Shown here: positions 21,377-33,541 of the stretch, in pieces
Position numbering within the stretch: the stretch's first letter is position 1
Layout: every line of letters starts with the position of its first letter
DNA from: Pelomonas parva
GTDB taxonomy: Bacteria > Pseudomonadota > Gammaproteobacteria > Burkholderiales > Burkholderiaceae_C
DNA: 64,000 nucleotides
Assembly (NCBI RefSeq): GCF_043555835.1
Contig: NZ_JBIGHV010000001.1
Coordinates: 62,001 to 126,000, forward strand
Direction: 5' to 3'
Translations under genes and position numbers: made by a program
The notes under the pieces: generated by a model
The model's database searches: none
What the model was told of the DNA's origin: nothing
Seen by the model: only the letters and a program-made list of their open reading frames with translations

Positions 21377-23779
21377 ATGACTGATCGCCGCCCCATGTTC
21401 AAGTTCCTCACGCTTTGCGCCGCGCTGCTGCTGGCGCCGACGACCCACGCCGCCGCCTGCAAGCCAGCCCCAATGGGCGACGCCACGCTCTACCTGCGCG
21501 GCCCCATCAACAACTGGGCGGCCCAGGACGAGCAAGCCTTCGAGTACCGCTGCAATGCCTACTACCTCAACCTCAAGGCTCAGGGCACGCAGGAGTTCAA
21601 GCTCGCCGACGAGGACTGGACGGCCGCGCTGACCATCGCCGGCGATGCCCAGGGCCAACCCGCCCGGGGCGGCCCCGGCAACATCAGGCGCAGCTTCAGC
21701 GGCGAGCACACGCTGCGCCTGAGCTTCGCCGCCGATGGCACGCCGCGCCTGGACGTCGGCCCCAGAACCTTCAAACCCACACCGCCCAAGCCGATCACCG
21801 ACAAGGCGGCACTGACGACCCGCTTCGACTCCCGCCATGCCGAGTTCAAGGCGCCCTTCGGCGCCCAGCCGGCGGGCAGCGAGATTCGCTTCAGCATCGG
21901 CAACGACGTGCCCGGCCTGAAGCAGGCCACCCTCGTCATCGAGCGCCGCCAGATGACTGGCAACCAGGAGCAACTCGCCTACGAGCCCGTGGCCCGCATC
22001 GCCATGACGCCGCAGTCGCGCGGCATGGGCACGGGCTTCACGGCCAGTCATCGCTTCGATGCGACCGGCATCTACGGCTACTGGTTCGAGATCGAGACGG
22101 ACCAGGGCACCTACGCGCTGCAGAACAACAAGGACACCATCTACTGGACACGTGAGAAGGGCTCCATGGGCCCGGCTGCGGTCGAGCGCCTGCCCAGCAA
22201 CCTGAACCGCGTGCGCCGCTACCGCCAGACCATACACGCGCCCGGCTTCGAGGTGCCGGCCTGGGCCAAGGACATCGTCTACTACTACGTCTTCCCCGAG
22301 CGCTTTCGCAACGGCGACAAGGCCAACGACCCGCGTCCCGGTGGCGGGCGGCCGCAGGACCGCTACCAGGACCGCGACGTCGAGCGCCATGCCACCTGGA
22401 ACGAGAAGCCGTTCAAACCCGGCACGGGGGACGGCTCCGACAAGCTGTTCAACAACGACTTCTTCGGCGGCGACCTGCAAGGCCTCATCGACAAGCTCGA
22501 CTACATCAAGAGCGTCGGCGCCAACGCCCTCTACCTGACGCCGGTGTTCCGCGCCCCCAGCAACCACAAGTACGACGCGGCGGACTACAAGCAGATCGAC
22601 CCGGCATTCGGCAGCAATGACGACTTCGTGCGCCTGTGCGCCGAGGCGGCCAAGCGCGGCATCCGCGTCATCCCTGACACCTCGCTGAACCATGTCGGCA
22701 GCGATTCGCCCTACTTCAATCGCTTCCTGAACTTCCCCAAGGGCGGCGCCTTCGATGGCGGCAAGATCAACTCGGCCTCGCCCTATGCGAGCTGGTTCAA
22801 GTTCAAGCCCGACGAGGCCGACCCCAACAAGCAGTTCCAGGGCTGGGTGGGCGTGACCGACCTGCCGGAGCTCAACAAGGACGACCCGTCCTGGCGCGCC
22901 TACGCCTACCGCGACAAGGACTCGGTCACCAACTACTGGCTGGACCGCGGCGCCGCCGGCTGGCGCATGGACGTGGTGCCCTGGGTGCCCGACGACTTCT
23001 GGCGGGAGTGGCGAGCGGCGGTCAAGACGAAGAACCCCGACGCGCTGACCGTGGCCGAGACCTGGTTCGATGCGAGCAAGTACCTGCTGGGTGACATGTT
23101 CGACTCGACGATGAACTACATCTTCCGCAACGCCGTGCTGGACTACGCCGCCGGCAAGTCTGCACGCGAGACCTACGCCAACCTGGAGCTGATGCGCGAG
23201 GCCTATCCTCAGCAGGCGCTGTATGCGCTGATGAACCTGCTGTCCACGCACGACCAGGCCCGCGCGCTGCATCACTTCGGCTATCAGGACGACGGCGACG
23301 CCAAGGCCCTGAAGCTCGCCAAGCAGCGCCTGCGCCTGGCCGTGTTCTTCCAGATGACCTACCCCGGCTCGCCCACCATCTACTACGGCGACGAAGTGGG
23401 CCTGGGTGGCGGCGACGACCCCTTCAACCGCGCGCCCTACCCCTGGGCCGACGAGGGCGGCAAGGCGGACGAGGCGCTGCTGGCGGACTTCAAGCGGCTG
23501 ACGAAACTGCGCCACGACCTGCCCGTGCTGCGCCATGGCTCGCTAACTGCGCCGTTGCATGCCGACGCCAACGTCGTCGTGCTGGTGCGCCAGGACGGCA
23601 AGACCTGGGCCATCACGGCCACCAACAACAGCACGACGGCCAGGACCGTCAGCGTCGTCGTTCCGATGGCAGCCGGCACGCTGCGCGACGCGCTCGGTGG
23701 CGCCGACGTCACGGTGAAGAACCACCGCGTCCAGCTGACCGTGCCGCCTCTGTTCGGCCGCGTGCTCATCAAGCAATGA
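21377..23779 (+). CDS. Large exported GH13 glycosidase with N-terminal beta domain
   Basis: 800-residue exported enzyme. The signal peptide is clearest from Met7 (MFKFLTLCAALLLAPTTHA), so ATG 21395 is an alternative start; neither has a good ribosome-binding site. Residues about 30-130 (LYLRGPINNW...) look like a starch-binding or pullulanase-type beta domain, followed by a second beta-rich linker domain to about 290. The GH13 barrel has FFGGDLQGL, Asp532 (GWRMDV), Glu561 (VAETWF) and Asp626 (STHD). Family members act on maltodextrins, pullulan or cyclodextrins. Spacing of 33 bases to the preceding gene suggests the same operon; its stop overlaps the reductase gene by four bases. Confidence 0.85.
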   Translation: MTDRRPMFKFLTLCAALLLAPTTHAAACKPAPMGDATLYLRGPINNWAAQDEQAFEYRCNAYYLNLKAQGTQEFKLADEDWTAALTIAGDAQGQPARGGPGNIRRSFSGEHTLRLSFAADGTPRLDVGPRTFKPTPPKPITDKAALTTRFDSRHAEFKAPFGAQPAGSEIRFSIGNDVPGLKQATLVIERRQMTGNQEQLAYEPVARIAMTPQSRGMGTGFTASHRFDATGIYGYWFEIETDQGTYALQNNKDTIYWTREKGSMGPAAVERLPSNLNRVRRYRQTIHAPGFEVPAWAKDIVYYYVFPERFRNGDKANDPRPGGGRPQDRYQDRDVERHATWNEKPFKPGTGDGSDKLFNNDFFGGDLQGLIDKLDYIKSVGANALYLTPVFRAPSNHKYDAADYKQIDPAFGSNDDFVRLCAEAAKRGIRVIPDTSLNHVGSDSPYFNRFLNFPKGGAFDGGKINSASPYASWFKFKPDEADPNKQFQGWVGVTDLPELNKDDPSWRAYAYRDKDSVTNYWLDRGAAGWRMDVVPWVPDDFWREWRAAVKTKNPDALTVAETWFDASKYLLGDMFDSTMNYIFRNAVLDYAAGKSARETYANLELMREAYPQQALYALMNLLSTHDQARALHHFGYQDDGDAKALKLAKQRLRLAVFFQMTYPGSPTIYYGDEVGLGGGDDPFNRAPYPWADEGGKADEALLADFKRLTKLRHDLPVLRHGSLTAPLHADANVVVLVRQDGKTWAITATNNSTTARTVSVVVPMAAGTLRDALGGADVTVKNHRVQLTVPPLFGRVLIKQ

Positions 23780-24666
23780 TCCTGAACCCTCTCGGCCACA
23801 CCGGCCTGAAGGTGTCCGCGCTCGGCTTCGGCGCCATGCACATCAACGACGAGCGCACCAGCGAGGCCGAGGCCGGCGCGCTACTGAACCATGTGCTAGA
23901 CGTTGGCATCACCCTCATCGACACCGCGCGCGGCTACGGCCTCAGCGAAGCGCGCATTGGCCGCCACATCGCCCACCGCCGCGCCGAGTTCGTGCTGTCC
24001 ACCAAGGTCGGCTACGGCGTCGAAGGCGTGGCCGACTGGACCTATGACTGCGTCGTGCAAGGCGTGGAGCGTGCGCTCAGGCTGATGAAGACCGACTGGC
24101 TGGACATCGTCCACCTGCACTCCTGCCCGCTGCCCGTGCTGCAGCAGGGTGAGGTCATCCGCGCATTGATCGACTGCCGCACCAGCGGCAAGCTGCGCGT
24201 GGCGGCCTACTCCGGCGACAACGCCGAGGTCGACTTCGCCATTGAATGCGGCGCCTTCGGCAGCCTGCAGACCTCCATCAGCCTCTGCGACCGGGCCCAC
24301 CTGAACCAGCGCGCCGCACGTGCCGACCATGCCGGCATCGGCGTCATCGCCAAGCGCCCGCTGGCCGGCGCCGTCTGGCGCCATGCCCAGCGGCCGGGCG
24401 ACTTCGCCGAGGGCCAGTACTGGGACCGTTTCCAGGCCATGGGCCTGCAGACGCAGGAAGACTGGGACGCTGACTGGGGTGATTTGGCACTGCGCTTCGC
24501 CGCCTTCCACACCGGCGCGGCCAGCGCCATTGTCGGCACGGCCAGGCCGGCCAACCTGCACCGCAACCTGGACGCCATCGCGCGCGGCCCGCTGCCGGCG
24601 GACCTGGTGGTCAAGCTGCGCGCCGCCTTCGACCGCCATGCCGACGCCTGGCCCGGGCTGATCTGA
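23776..24666 (+). CDS. Aldo/keto reductase family oxidoreductase
   Basis: 296-residue NAD(P)H-dependent aldo/keto reductase. The catalytic tetrad appears as Asp49 (LIDTARGYG), Tyr54, Lys77 (STKVGYG) and a histidine in HLHSC (113-115). No signal peptide, so cytoplasmic. Its ATG overlaps the stop of the GH13 gene at 23779, indicating translational coupling and hence a link to sugar metabolism, but the substrate is unknown. The fold resembles sugar dehydrogenase members of the family such as L-fucose or D-threo-aldose dehydrogenases, which is suggestive only. Confidence 0.85.
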   Translation: MILNPLGHTGLKVSALGFGAMHINDERTSEAEAGALLNHVLDVGITLIDTARGYGLSEARIGRHIAHRRAEFVLSTKVGYGVEGVADWTYDCVVQGVERALRLMKTDWLDIVHLHSCPLPVLQQGEVIRALIDCRTSGKLRVAAYSGDNAEVDFAIECGAFGSLQTSISLCDRAHLNQRAARADHAGIGVIAKRPLAGAVWRHAQRPGDFAEGQYWDRFQAMGLQTQEDWDADWGDLALRFAAFHTGAASAIVGTARPANLHRNLDAIARGPLPADLVVKLRAAFDRHADAWPGLI

Positions 24667-24718
24667 CGCGCGACCGCCAGCGCTGACCGGCGGCCGGTCT
24701 GGTGGATGATGCGGCCCG

Positions 24719-25609
24719 ATGCCCACGCCGCCCGCCTCCCTGCGCCGCCGCCCGCTGCTCGCCCTGCCCCTGCTGCTGGCCGGCCGGCCGTTGCAGGCCC
24801 AGCCCGGCGAGCCCGTGCGCCTGCCGCGCCACATCAGCATGCCCGACCCGCAGCTGCACTACGTGCGCCGCATCGTCGAGCTGGCGCTGAGCCGCGCCGG
24901 CAGCAGGCTGGAAGTGCGCCCCGTCGACCTGGACATGACCCAGGGCCGCACCCTCATCGAACTGGCCTCCGGCCGCAGCCCCATCGACCTGATGTGGACC
25001 ATGACAGACCGCCAGCGCGAGTCCTCCGGCCTGCTGCCCGTGCGCATCCCCATCGACCGCGGCCTGCTGGGCTGGCGGCTGCTGCTGGTGCGCCGCAGCG
25101 AGCTGACGCAATGGGCGCGGGTGGGCAGCCTCAAGGACCTGGCCAGCCGCCTCGCTGGACAGGGCCATGACTGGCCCGACACCACCATCCTGCGCGCCAA
25201 CGGCCTGCAGGTGGGCACCAGCAGCGTCTATGACGCCCTCTTCCGCATGCTCGCGGCCGGCCGCATCGACTACTTCCCGAGGTCCGTCCTCGAGATCGAC
25301 GCCGAGATGGCTGGCGGCCGCCACCCCGAGCTGGCCATCGCGCCCGACCTCATGCTGCATTACCCCGCTGCGGCCTATCTCTTCGTCAGCCCGAGCCGGC
25401 CCGAGCTGGCCGCCGAGTTGAGGACCGGGCTGGAGGCGGCGGTGGCCGACGGCAGCTTCCAGCGCCTGCACCGCGAGCAGTACGGCGCGCTGATCAAGGC
25501 TCACCCCGTATCACCCGAGCGCGTGCTCAAGCTGAGCAACCCGCTGCTGCCACCCGAGACGCCCACGCGGCGGCGCGAACTGTGGTTGCAGCCGGGCGAG
25601 ACCATCTGA
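24719..25609 (+). CDS. Periplasmic solute-binding-like protein, copy 1
   Basis: 296 residues, with a signal peptide (SLRRRPLLALPLLLAGRPLQAQ) and a fold reminiscent of amino-acid-type (SBP_bac_3-like) binding proteins. It is similar over its full length to the next gene; shared blocks include GRSPIDLMWTMTD, ESSGLLPVRIPIDRGL, HDWPDT and PDLMLHYPAAAYLFVSP. No permease or ATPase gene adjoins the pair. The ligand is unknown. Confidence 0.7.
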   Translation: MPTPPASLRRRPLLALPLLLAGRPLQAQPGEPVRLPRHISMPDPQLHYVRRIVELALSRAGSRLEVRPVDLDMTQGRTLIELASGRSPIDLMWTMTDRQRESSGLLPVRIPIDRGLLGWRLLLVRRSELTQWARVGSLKDLASRLAGQGHDWPDTTILRANGLQVGTSSVYDALFRMLAAGRIDYFPRSVLEIDAEMAGGRHPELAIAPDLMLHYPAAAYLFVSPSRPELAAELRTGLEAAVADGSFQRLHREQYGALIKAHPVSPERVLKLSNPLLPPETPTRRRELWLQPGETI

Positions 25610-25666
25610 CGCAGCGGGCAAAACTCATTGACCAACCCATTTATGGGGCTGGCATGATCGCTCGTC

Positions 25667-26548
25667 ATGACTTCTTCACCGGCCGACCTGCCCAGGCGCG
25701 CCCTGCTGCTCGGGGCGCTCGCTGCGCCGCTGGCGCAAGCGGAGTCGGTGCGTGTGTGGCTGCCCCGGCACATGAGCACCGCCGACCCGCAGCTGCCCTA
25801 TGTGCGCCGCCTCGTGCTGCTGGCGCTTGAGCGGGCGGGGGTCAACGCTGATGTGCAGCTGATGAACCTGGAGATGTACCAGGGCCGCAGCCTGCTGGAG
25901 CTGGCGCGCGGCAGCAGCCCCATCGACCTGATGTGGACGATGACCGACCACGAACGGGAGTCGTCGGGCCTGCTGCCGGTGCGCATCCCCATCGACCGCG
26001 GCCTGATGGGCTGGCGTGTGCTGCTGGTGCGCAGGCGCGAGCTGCCGCGCTGGGCCCGGCTGGGCGGCCTGGAGGAGCTGCGGCAACGCGTCGCCGGCCA
26101 GGGCCACGACTGGCCCGACACCGCCATCCTGCGCGCCAACGGCCTGCAGGTCAGCACCAGCAGCGGCTACGCAGCGCTGTTCCGCATGCTGGCCTCGGCC
26201 CGCTTCGACTACTTTCCGCGCGCGGTGCTCGAGGTGGACGCCGAGCTGGCCGGCGACCGCCATCCTGACCTGGCGGTGGTGCCCAACCTGATGCTGCACT
26301 ACCCGGCGGCGGCCTATCTGTTCGTATCGCCGCGCCGGCCCGAGCTGGCCGATCTGCTGCGTGTCGGGCTGGAGAAGGCCGTGGCCGAAGGCTCGCTGCA
26401 GCAGCTGCACCAGGCCCACTTCGGCGCAGTGATACGGGCCCACCCGGTCAGCCGCGAGCGCGTGATCCGGCTGCAGAACCCGCTGCTGCCACCGCAGACG
26501 CCGCTGCAACGCCGCGAGCTGTGGCTGCAACCCGGCGAGCCTGCCTAG
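25667..26548 (+). CDS. Periplasmic solute-binding-like protein, copy 2
   Basis: 293-residue paralogue of the preceding gene, arising by tandem duplication. The signal sequence LPRRALLLGALAAPLAQA carries an arginine pair and could be Tat or Sec. Conserved hallmarks match copy 1, including PIDLMWTMTDHERESSGLL. A 57-base gap separates the two genes. It converges directly on the RIO kinase gene: the two stops abut at 26548/26549. Binding and sensing roles are both possible, since such orphan proteins can feed two-component systems such as the one encoded at 27.6 kb; that link is inference. Confidence 0.7.
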   Translation: MTSSPADLPRRALLLGALAAPLAQAESVRVWLPRHMSTADPQLPYVRRLVLLALERAGVNADVQLMNLEMYQGRSLLELARGSSPIDLMWTMTDHERESSGLLPVRIPIDRGLMGWRVLLVRRRELPRWARLGGLEELRQRVAGQGHDWPDTAILRANGLQVSTSSGYAALFRMLASARFDYFPRAVLEVDAELAGDRHPDLAVVPNLMLHYPAAAYLFVSPRRPELADLLRVGLEKAVAEGSLQQLHQAHFGAVIRAHPVSRERVIRLQNPLLPPQTPLQRRELWLQPGEPA

Positions 26549-27388
26549 TCAGCCCATCCGCAGCACGCGCTCCGCCTCTTCCAGCCGCGCGTCCTCGATC
26601 TCGCGCAGCACGCTGGACAAGTCCACCGCGCCCGGCTTGCGCTCGTAGCGGCCGGTCAGCGGCAGGCCCGGCAGCAACTGGCCGGCGGCGTAGATCGCCC
26701 AGATCTCCGGGCCGTACTGCGTGCCCAGCAGGGCCGGCGCGTACTGGCCGAAGAAGTTGCGCAGGTTGTTGACGTCGCGGATCAGCATGCGCGGCGCGTG
26801 GTTGTTGCCGGCGGCGTCCACGGCCTGCGGCAGGTCGATGATGACCGGCCCGTCGGCCGCCAGCAGCACGTTGAACTCCGACAGGTCGCCGTGGATGACG
26901 CCCACGCACAGCATGCGCACCACTTCGTCGAGCAGCGTGGCGTGGTGCTGCAGCGCCTCGGCCGCCGTGAAGCTCAGGTCGTTCAGGCGCGGCGCCGCGT
27001 CGCCGTGCGCGTCGGCCACCAGCTCCATCAGCAGCACGCCGTCGTGGAAGTTGCTCGGGCGCGGCACGCGCACGCCAGCTGCAGCCAGGCGGTAGAGCGC
27101 GTCGACCTCGGCGCTCTGCCACGCGGCCTCCTGCTGCTGGCGGCCGTAGGCCGTGCGCTTGGCCATGGCGCGTCCCTGCCGGCTGTTGCGCACCTTGCGG
27201 TTCTCGGTGTAGTCCACCGCCTGGCGGAACCCGCGCTTGTTGGCCTCCTTGTAGACCTTGGCGGCGCAGGTGTCGTCGCCGCAGCGCACGACGTAGACAT
27301 CGGCTTCCTTGCCGCTCTTGAGCTGCCTCACGACGCTGTCGATCAGGCCTTCATCCATCAGTGCCTGCAGGCGCGGGGGTGCTTTCAT
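26549..27388 (-). CDS. RIO1-family serine protein kinase
   Basis: 279-residue bacterial RIO-type kinase. ATP-binding lysine Lys44 (CAAKVYKEANKR), catalytic Asp168 with Asn173 (GVIHGDLSEFNVL) and metal-binding Asp185 (IIDLPQAVD) are all present, so it should be active. It is monocistronic, divergent from the hybrid kinase. Cellular substrate unknown. Confidence 0.9.
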   Translation of the reverse strand: MKAPPRLQALMDEGLIDSVVRQLKSGKEADVYVVRCGDDTCAAKVYKEANKRGFRQAVDYTENRKVRNSRQGRAMAKRTAYGRQQQEAAWQSAEVDALYRLAAAGVRVPRPSNFHDGVLLMELVADAHGDAAPRLNDLSFTAAEALQHHATLLDEVVRMLCVGVIHGDLSEFNVLLAADGPVIIDLPQAVDAAGNNHAPRMLIRDVNNLRNFFGQYAPALLGTQYGPEIWAIYAAGQLLPGLPLTGRYERKPGAVDLSSVLREIEDARLEEAERVLRMG

Positions 27389-27575
27389 GCGTGGATTCTC
27401 GGGCCTGGGCGGGCAGCGCCGGATGGCGCGCCTGGCGACGCCCGGTCAGCGCAAGGCAGCCGCACCCGCCCGCTTCGTTAAATAGCTGCGACTTCCCCGC
27501 CTCAGTCAAGCCGCAAAACACCGGACAACGCTGCCAACGGCGGCAACATGTCGCTTTGCCACACTTTTCGCTCGC

Positions 27576-30922
<3,347 letters not shown>

Positions 30923-30926
<4 letters not shown>

Positions 30927-31918
30927 CCAAAAGCGACAAGCGACCCAAGCTGCTGCTCGTCGATGACGAGCCGGCCAACCTGCAGGTGCTGCGCCAGGTG
31001 CTGCAGGACGACTACCGCCTGCTCTACGCCCGCGACGGCCACAAGGCCCTGGAGCTGGCGCGCGCGGAGGCGCCGCAGCTGATCCTACTGGACGTGATGA
31101 TGCCCGGCCTGTCGGGGCTGGACGTCTGCCGCACGCTGAAGGCCCAGCAGGCCACGGCCGCCATTCCCGTGATCTTCGTCACCGCGCTGTCCGACGCGCA
31201 GGACGAGGCGCAGGGCTTCGAGGCCGGCGCGGTCGATTACATCGGCAAGCCCATCAGCCCGGCGACCGTGCGGGCGCGCGTGCGCACCCACCTGCAGCTG
31301 GTGCGCGCCGAAACGCTGCTGGAGACCCGGCTGCAGATCGTCATGTGCCTGGGCCGGGCGGCCGAGTACAAGGACAACGAGACCGGCTGGCATGTGCTGC
31401 GCATGAGCCACTACTCGCGCATCCTGGCGCTGGCCGCCGGCTACGACGAGGCCGACGCCGAGGACTTGATGCACGCCGCACCCATGCACGACGTCGGCAA
31501 GATCGGCATCCCCGACGCGGTGCTGCAAAAGCCCGGTGCGCTCGACGAGCGCGAATGGGAAATCATGCGCCGCCACCCGCTGATCGGCGCCGAGATCCTC
31601 GGTGCGCACCAGAGCGGCCTGCTGTCCATCGCCAGCCGCATCGCGCAGGGCCACCACGAGAAATGGGACGGCAGCGGCTACCCCCACGGCCTGGCCGGCG
31701 AGGACATCCCGCTGGAGGCCCGCATCGTCGCCATCGCCGATGTGTTCGACGCGCTGACCAGCGTTCGTCCCTACAAGGCCGCCTGGACCGTCGAGCAGGC
31801 CGCCAGCCACCTGCGCGCCCAGGCCGGCAAGCATTTCGACCCACAGCTGGTGGTGCTGTTCCTGGCCAACCTGCCGGCCATCATCGAGGTGCGCGAGCGC
31901 TTTCTCGAGGCGGGCTGA
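30923..31918 (+). CDS. Response regulator with HD-GYP c-di-GMP phosphodiesterase domain
   Basis: 331 residues of RpfG architecture. The receiver (1-125) has Asp14/Asp15 and phosphoacceptor Asp57; the HD-GYP domain has His189-Asp190 (MHDVGKIGIPD) and HHEKWDGSGYP with GYP at 252-254. All metal and substrate residues look intact, so c-di-GMP hydrolysis is expected. ATGA overlap with the MHYT hybrid kinase supports a phosphorelay that lowers c-di-GMP. A seven-base hairpin at 31919-31937 follows the stop. Confidence 0.92.
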
Positions 31919-31956
31919 GGCGCAGCGCGCCTGCGCCAACACAGGCTCTCAGCCGC

Positions 31957-32577
31957 TCATGGGCGGGCAGGCTCGGGCATCACGAATTCGATCTGCAGGC
32001 TGGGCCCCGGCGGCGGGGCCAGGCCCAGCCGCGTCAGCGCCGCCGCTTGGTTGGCAGGCAGCGGCACGGGCAGGCTCACGTCCAGCCCCAGGCGACCCAG
32101 GCGCTCGAAAGGCTGGGCGTCGAAGCCGGCGGCGCGCAGCTCCAGCAGCATCTGCTGACGCCGTGATTGAGCGTCAGCCGCTTCGATGCGCTGCACCGGC
32201 GCGCCGCGCAGCGTGATGCCGTCGGCGTCGTCCGGGCCTGGGCTTTGCGGCAGGAACACCAGCACGAGGCCGCAGGCGGCCACGCCGGCCGCCAGCGCGT
32301 GGCGCCAGCGCGGCGCGGGCCGGCGGGGTGCAGCGTCGTTGGCCGCATCATTTGCGGCAGAAGCCAGCAGGCCGGCGTCGCGCGCGCGGGTCAGCAGGCG
32401 GGCGGCGCGCTGGTCGGCATCGGCGGGCGCGCCGAGCGGCGCGGTCACGCGGTAGCTCAGCATGGCCGCGCGCAGCCAGGCCGCTTCCTTGCGCGTGCGC
32501 GCATCGGCGTCGGGCGCGGCGCGGCCGGCCATCAGGTCCAGCCAGTGCTGGTCGTCCTCGTCGCTTGCCTGAGTCAT
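31957..32577 (-). CDS. Membrane-bound anti-sigma factor candidate
   Basis: 206 residues with one predicted membrane segment at 93-110, an acidic cytoplasmic N terminus and a periplasmic C-terminal region. There is no zinc-binding HxxxCxxC motif. The ATG at 32577 overlaps the sigma gene stop by four bases, the usual arrangement for sigma/anti-sigma pairs, and this is the main ground for the call. A longer frame from 32646 would overlap the sigma gene and is rejected. Confidence 0.65.
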   Translation of the reverse strand: MTQASDEDDQHWLDLMAGRAAPDADARTRKEAAWLRAAMLSYRVTAPLGAPADADQRAARLLTRARDAGLLASAANDAANDAAPRRPAPRWRHALAAGVAACGLVLVFLPQSPGPDDADGITLRGAPVQRIEAADAQSRRQQMLLELRAAGFDAQPFERLGRLGLDVSLPVPLPANQAAALTRLGLAPPPGPSLQIEFVMPEPARP

Positions 32578-33209
32578 GGCGTCACCCCGGCCGGGCTGAC
32601 GAGGGCATACCAGGCCGCAAAGTAGGGCCGCGCCTTCTTGCGGCATTGCGAGATGAACTCGCGCGTGGCGCCGGGGCTGCGCTCCAGCAAGGCCTCGATG
32701 GCGGCGTTGTCCAGCCCGTCTTCCACCACCCAGCGCAGCACCGTCGCATGCTCGGGGTGGGCGGCGGCGAACTGCTCGAAGCAGCGGCGGAACACGGCCT
32801 CGATCTGGTGCTCCGCCAGCGCGCCCTCGGGGGTGGCGACGCCGCTGGCCGACAGGCCCAGCACGGCGGCCTCGGCGTCGCGCGTCAGCTGGCCGTCGTC
32901 GTCATGCAGCGGCTGTTCGCGCGGCGCCTGGGCCTGGCGCTGGCGCAGCGCATCCAGCAAGGTGTTGCGCACGATCTGGTGTATCCACGCGAGCGGCTCG
33001 CCCGGGCCGCGAAAGGTGGCGCAGCGCTGCCAGACCTTGACCATGGCGTCCTGCACCACGTCCTCCGCCGCCTGCCAGCTGCGCAGCGCGGCGGCGGCCT
33101 CGCGGTAGAAGCGCGCGCCGTGCTCGCGGTCGACGATGCGCAGCCAGGTCTCGATGCGGCGCCCGCCTTCGCGGCAGGCCAGGGTGAAGGAGTTTGCGTC
33201 GAGGTCCAT
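32574..33209 (-). CDS. ECF RNA polymerase sigma factor
   Basis: 211 residues with region 2 (AEDVVQDAMVKVW, PLAWIHQIVRNTLLDALR) and a C-terminal region 4 helix-turn-helix (NAAIEALLERSPGATREFISQCRKKAR). The linker between them is longer than usual. Translationally coupled to the membrane protein gene downstream. Only 11 bases separate its start from a 265-base palindromic element, so its promoter must lie in, or have been moved by, that element. No clear Shine-Dalgarno precedes the ATG. Confidence 0.88.
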   Translation of the reverse strand: MDLDANSFTLACREGGRRIETWLRIVDREHGARFYREAAAALRSWQAAEDVVQDAMVKVWQRCATFRGPGEPLAWIHQIVRNTLLDALRQRQAQAPREQPLHDDDGQLTRDAEAAVLGLSASGVATPEGALAEHQIEAVFRRCFEQFAAAHPEHATVLRWVVEDGLDNAAIEALLERSPGATREFISQCRKKARPYFAAWYALVSPAGVTP

Positions 33210-33220
33210 GCCAAGGCCTA

Positions 33221-33485
33221 GGGCCTGTTAACACTACGGGAGTAGGTCGCGAAGGCCCTCCGCCAGGGGCCAATCAAGGCGCAGCGCGCCGCTCGCATTG
33301 ATATGCGAGCCAGCGGTGCAACGCCGAGTGGCCCCTGGCGGAGGACCTTCCCTTCGGGTTGTGACCAGAAAGCCAGCGCGCGGCGTTGCAAATGCTCGCC
33401 GGGTGGTCAACCCGGCTCCGCTTTGCGCCTTGCTCGCGGGCTTTCTGGTCACAACGCAGCCTGCTCCCGTAGTGTTAACAGGCCC
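33221..33485. mobile_element. MITE-like palindromic element with 22-bp terminal inverted repeats
   Basis: The ends 33221-33242 (GGGCCTGTTAACACTACGGG...) and 33464-33485 are perfect 22-base inverted repeats. Two nested hairpins lie inside: 33251-33272 with 33329-33350 (21 of 22 match, enclosing an 8-base palindrome at 33291-33310), and 33358-33374 with 33439-33455 (17 of 17). The element is flanked by TA on both sides, which could be a target duplication. It carries no credible gene. The ends recall IS5-family elements (IS427 group, TA target), from memory. It may therefore be a non-autonomous derivative mobilised in trans. Confidence 0.75.
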
Positions 33486-33541
33486 TAATTGAGCATCGGC
33501 GGGAGCCGGGCCGCGTGATGGTAGCCGGCACCCTTGACGGT

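Noticed and set aside
19433..23536. 1367-residue open frame on the minus strand
   Set aside because: It runs antisense to malG and two clear GH13 genes, has low-complexity Val/Ala/Gly/Arg composition and no recognisable domain. It is a by-product of high GC content.
33298..33492. Small open frames inside the palindromic element
   Set aside because: They are short, lie wholly in hairpin sequence and have no transposase features.
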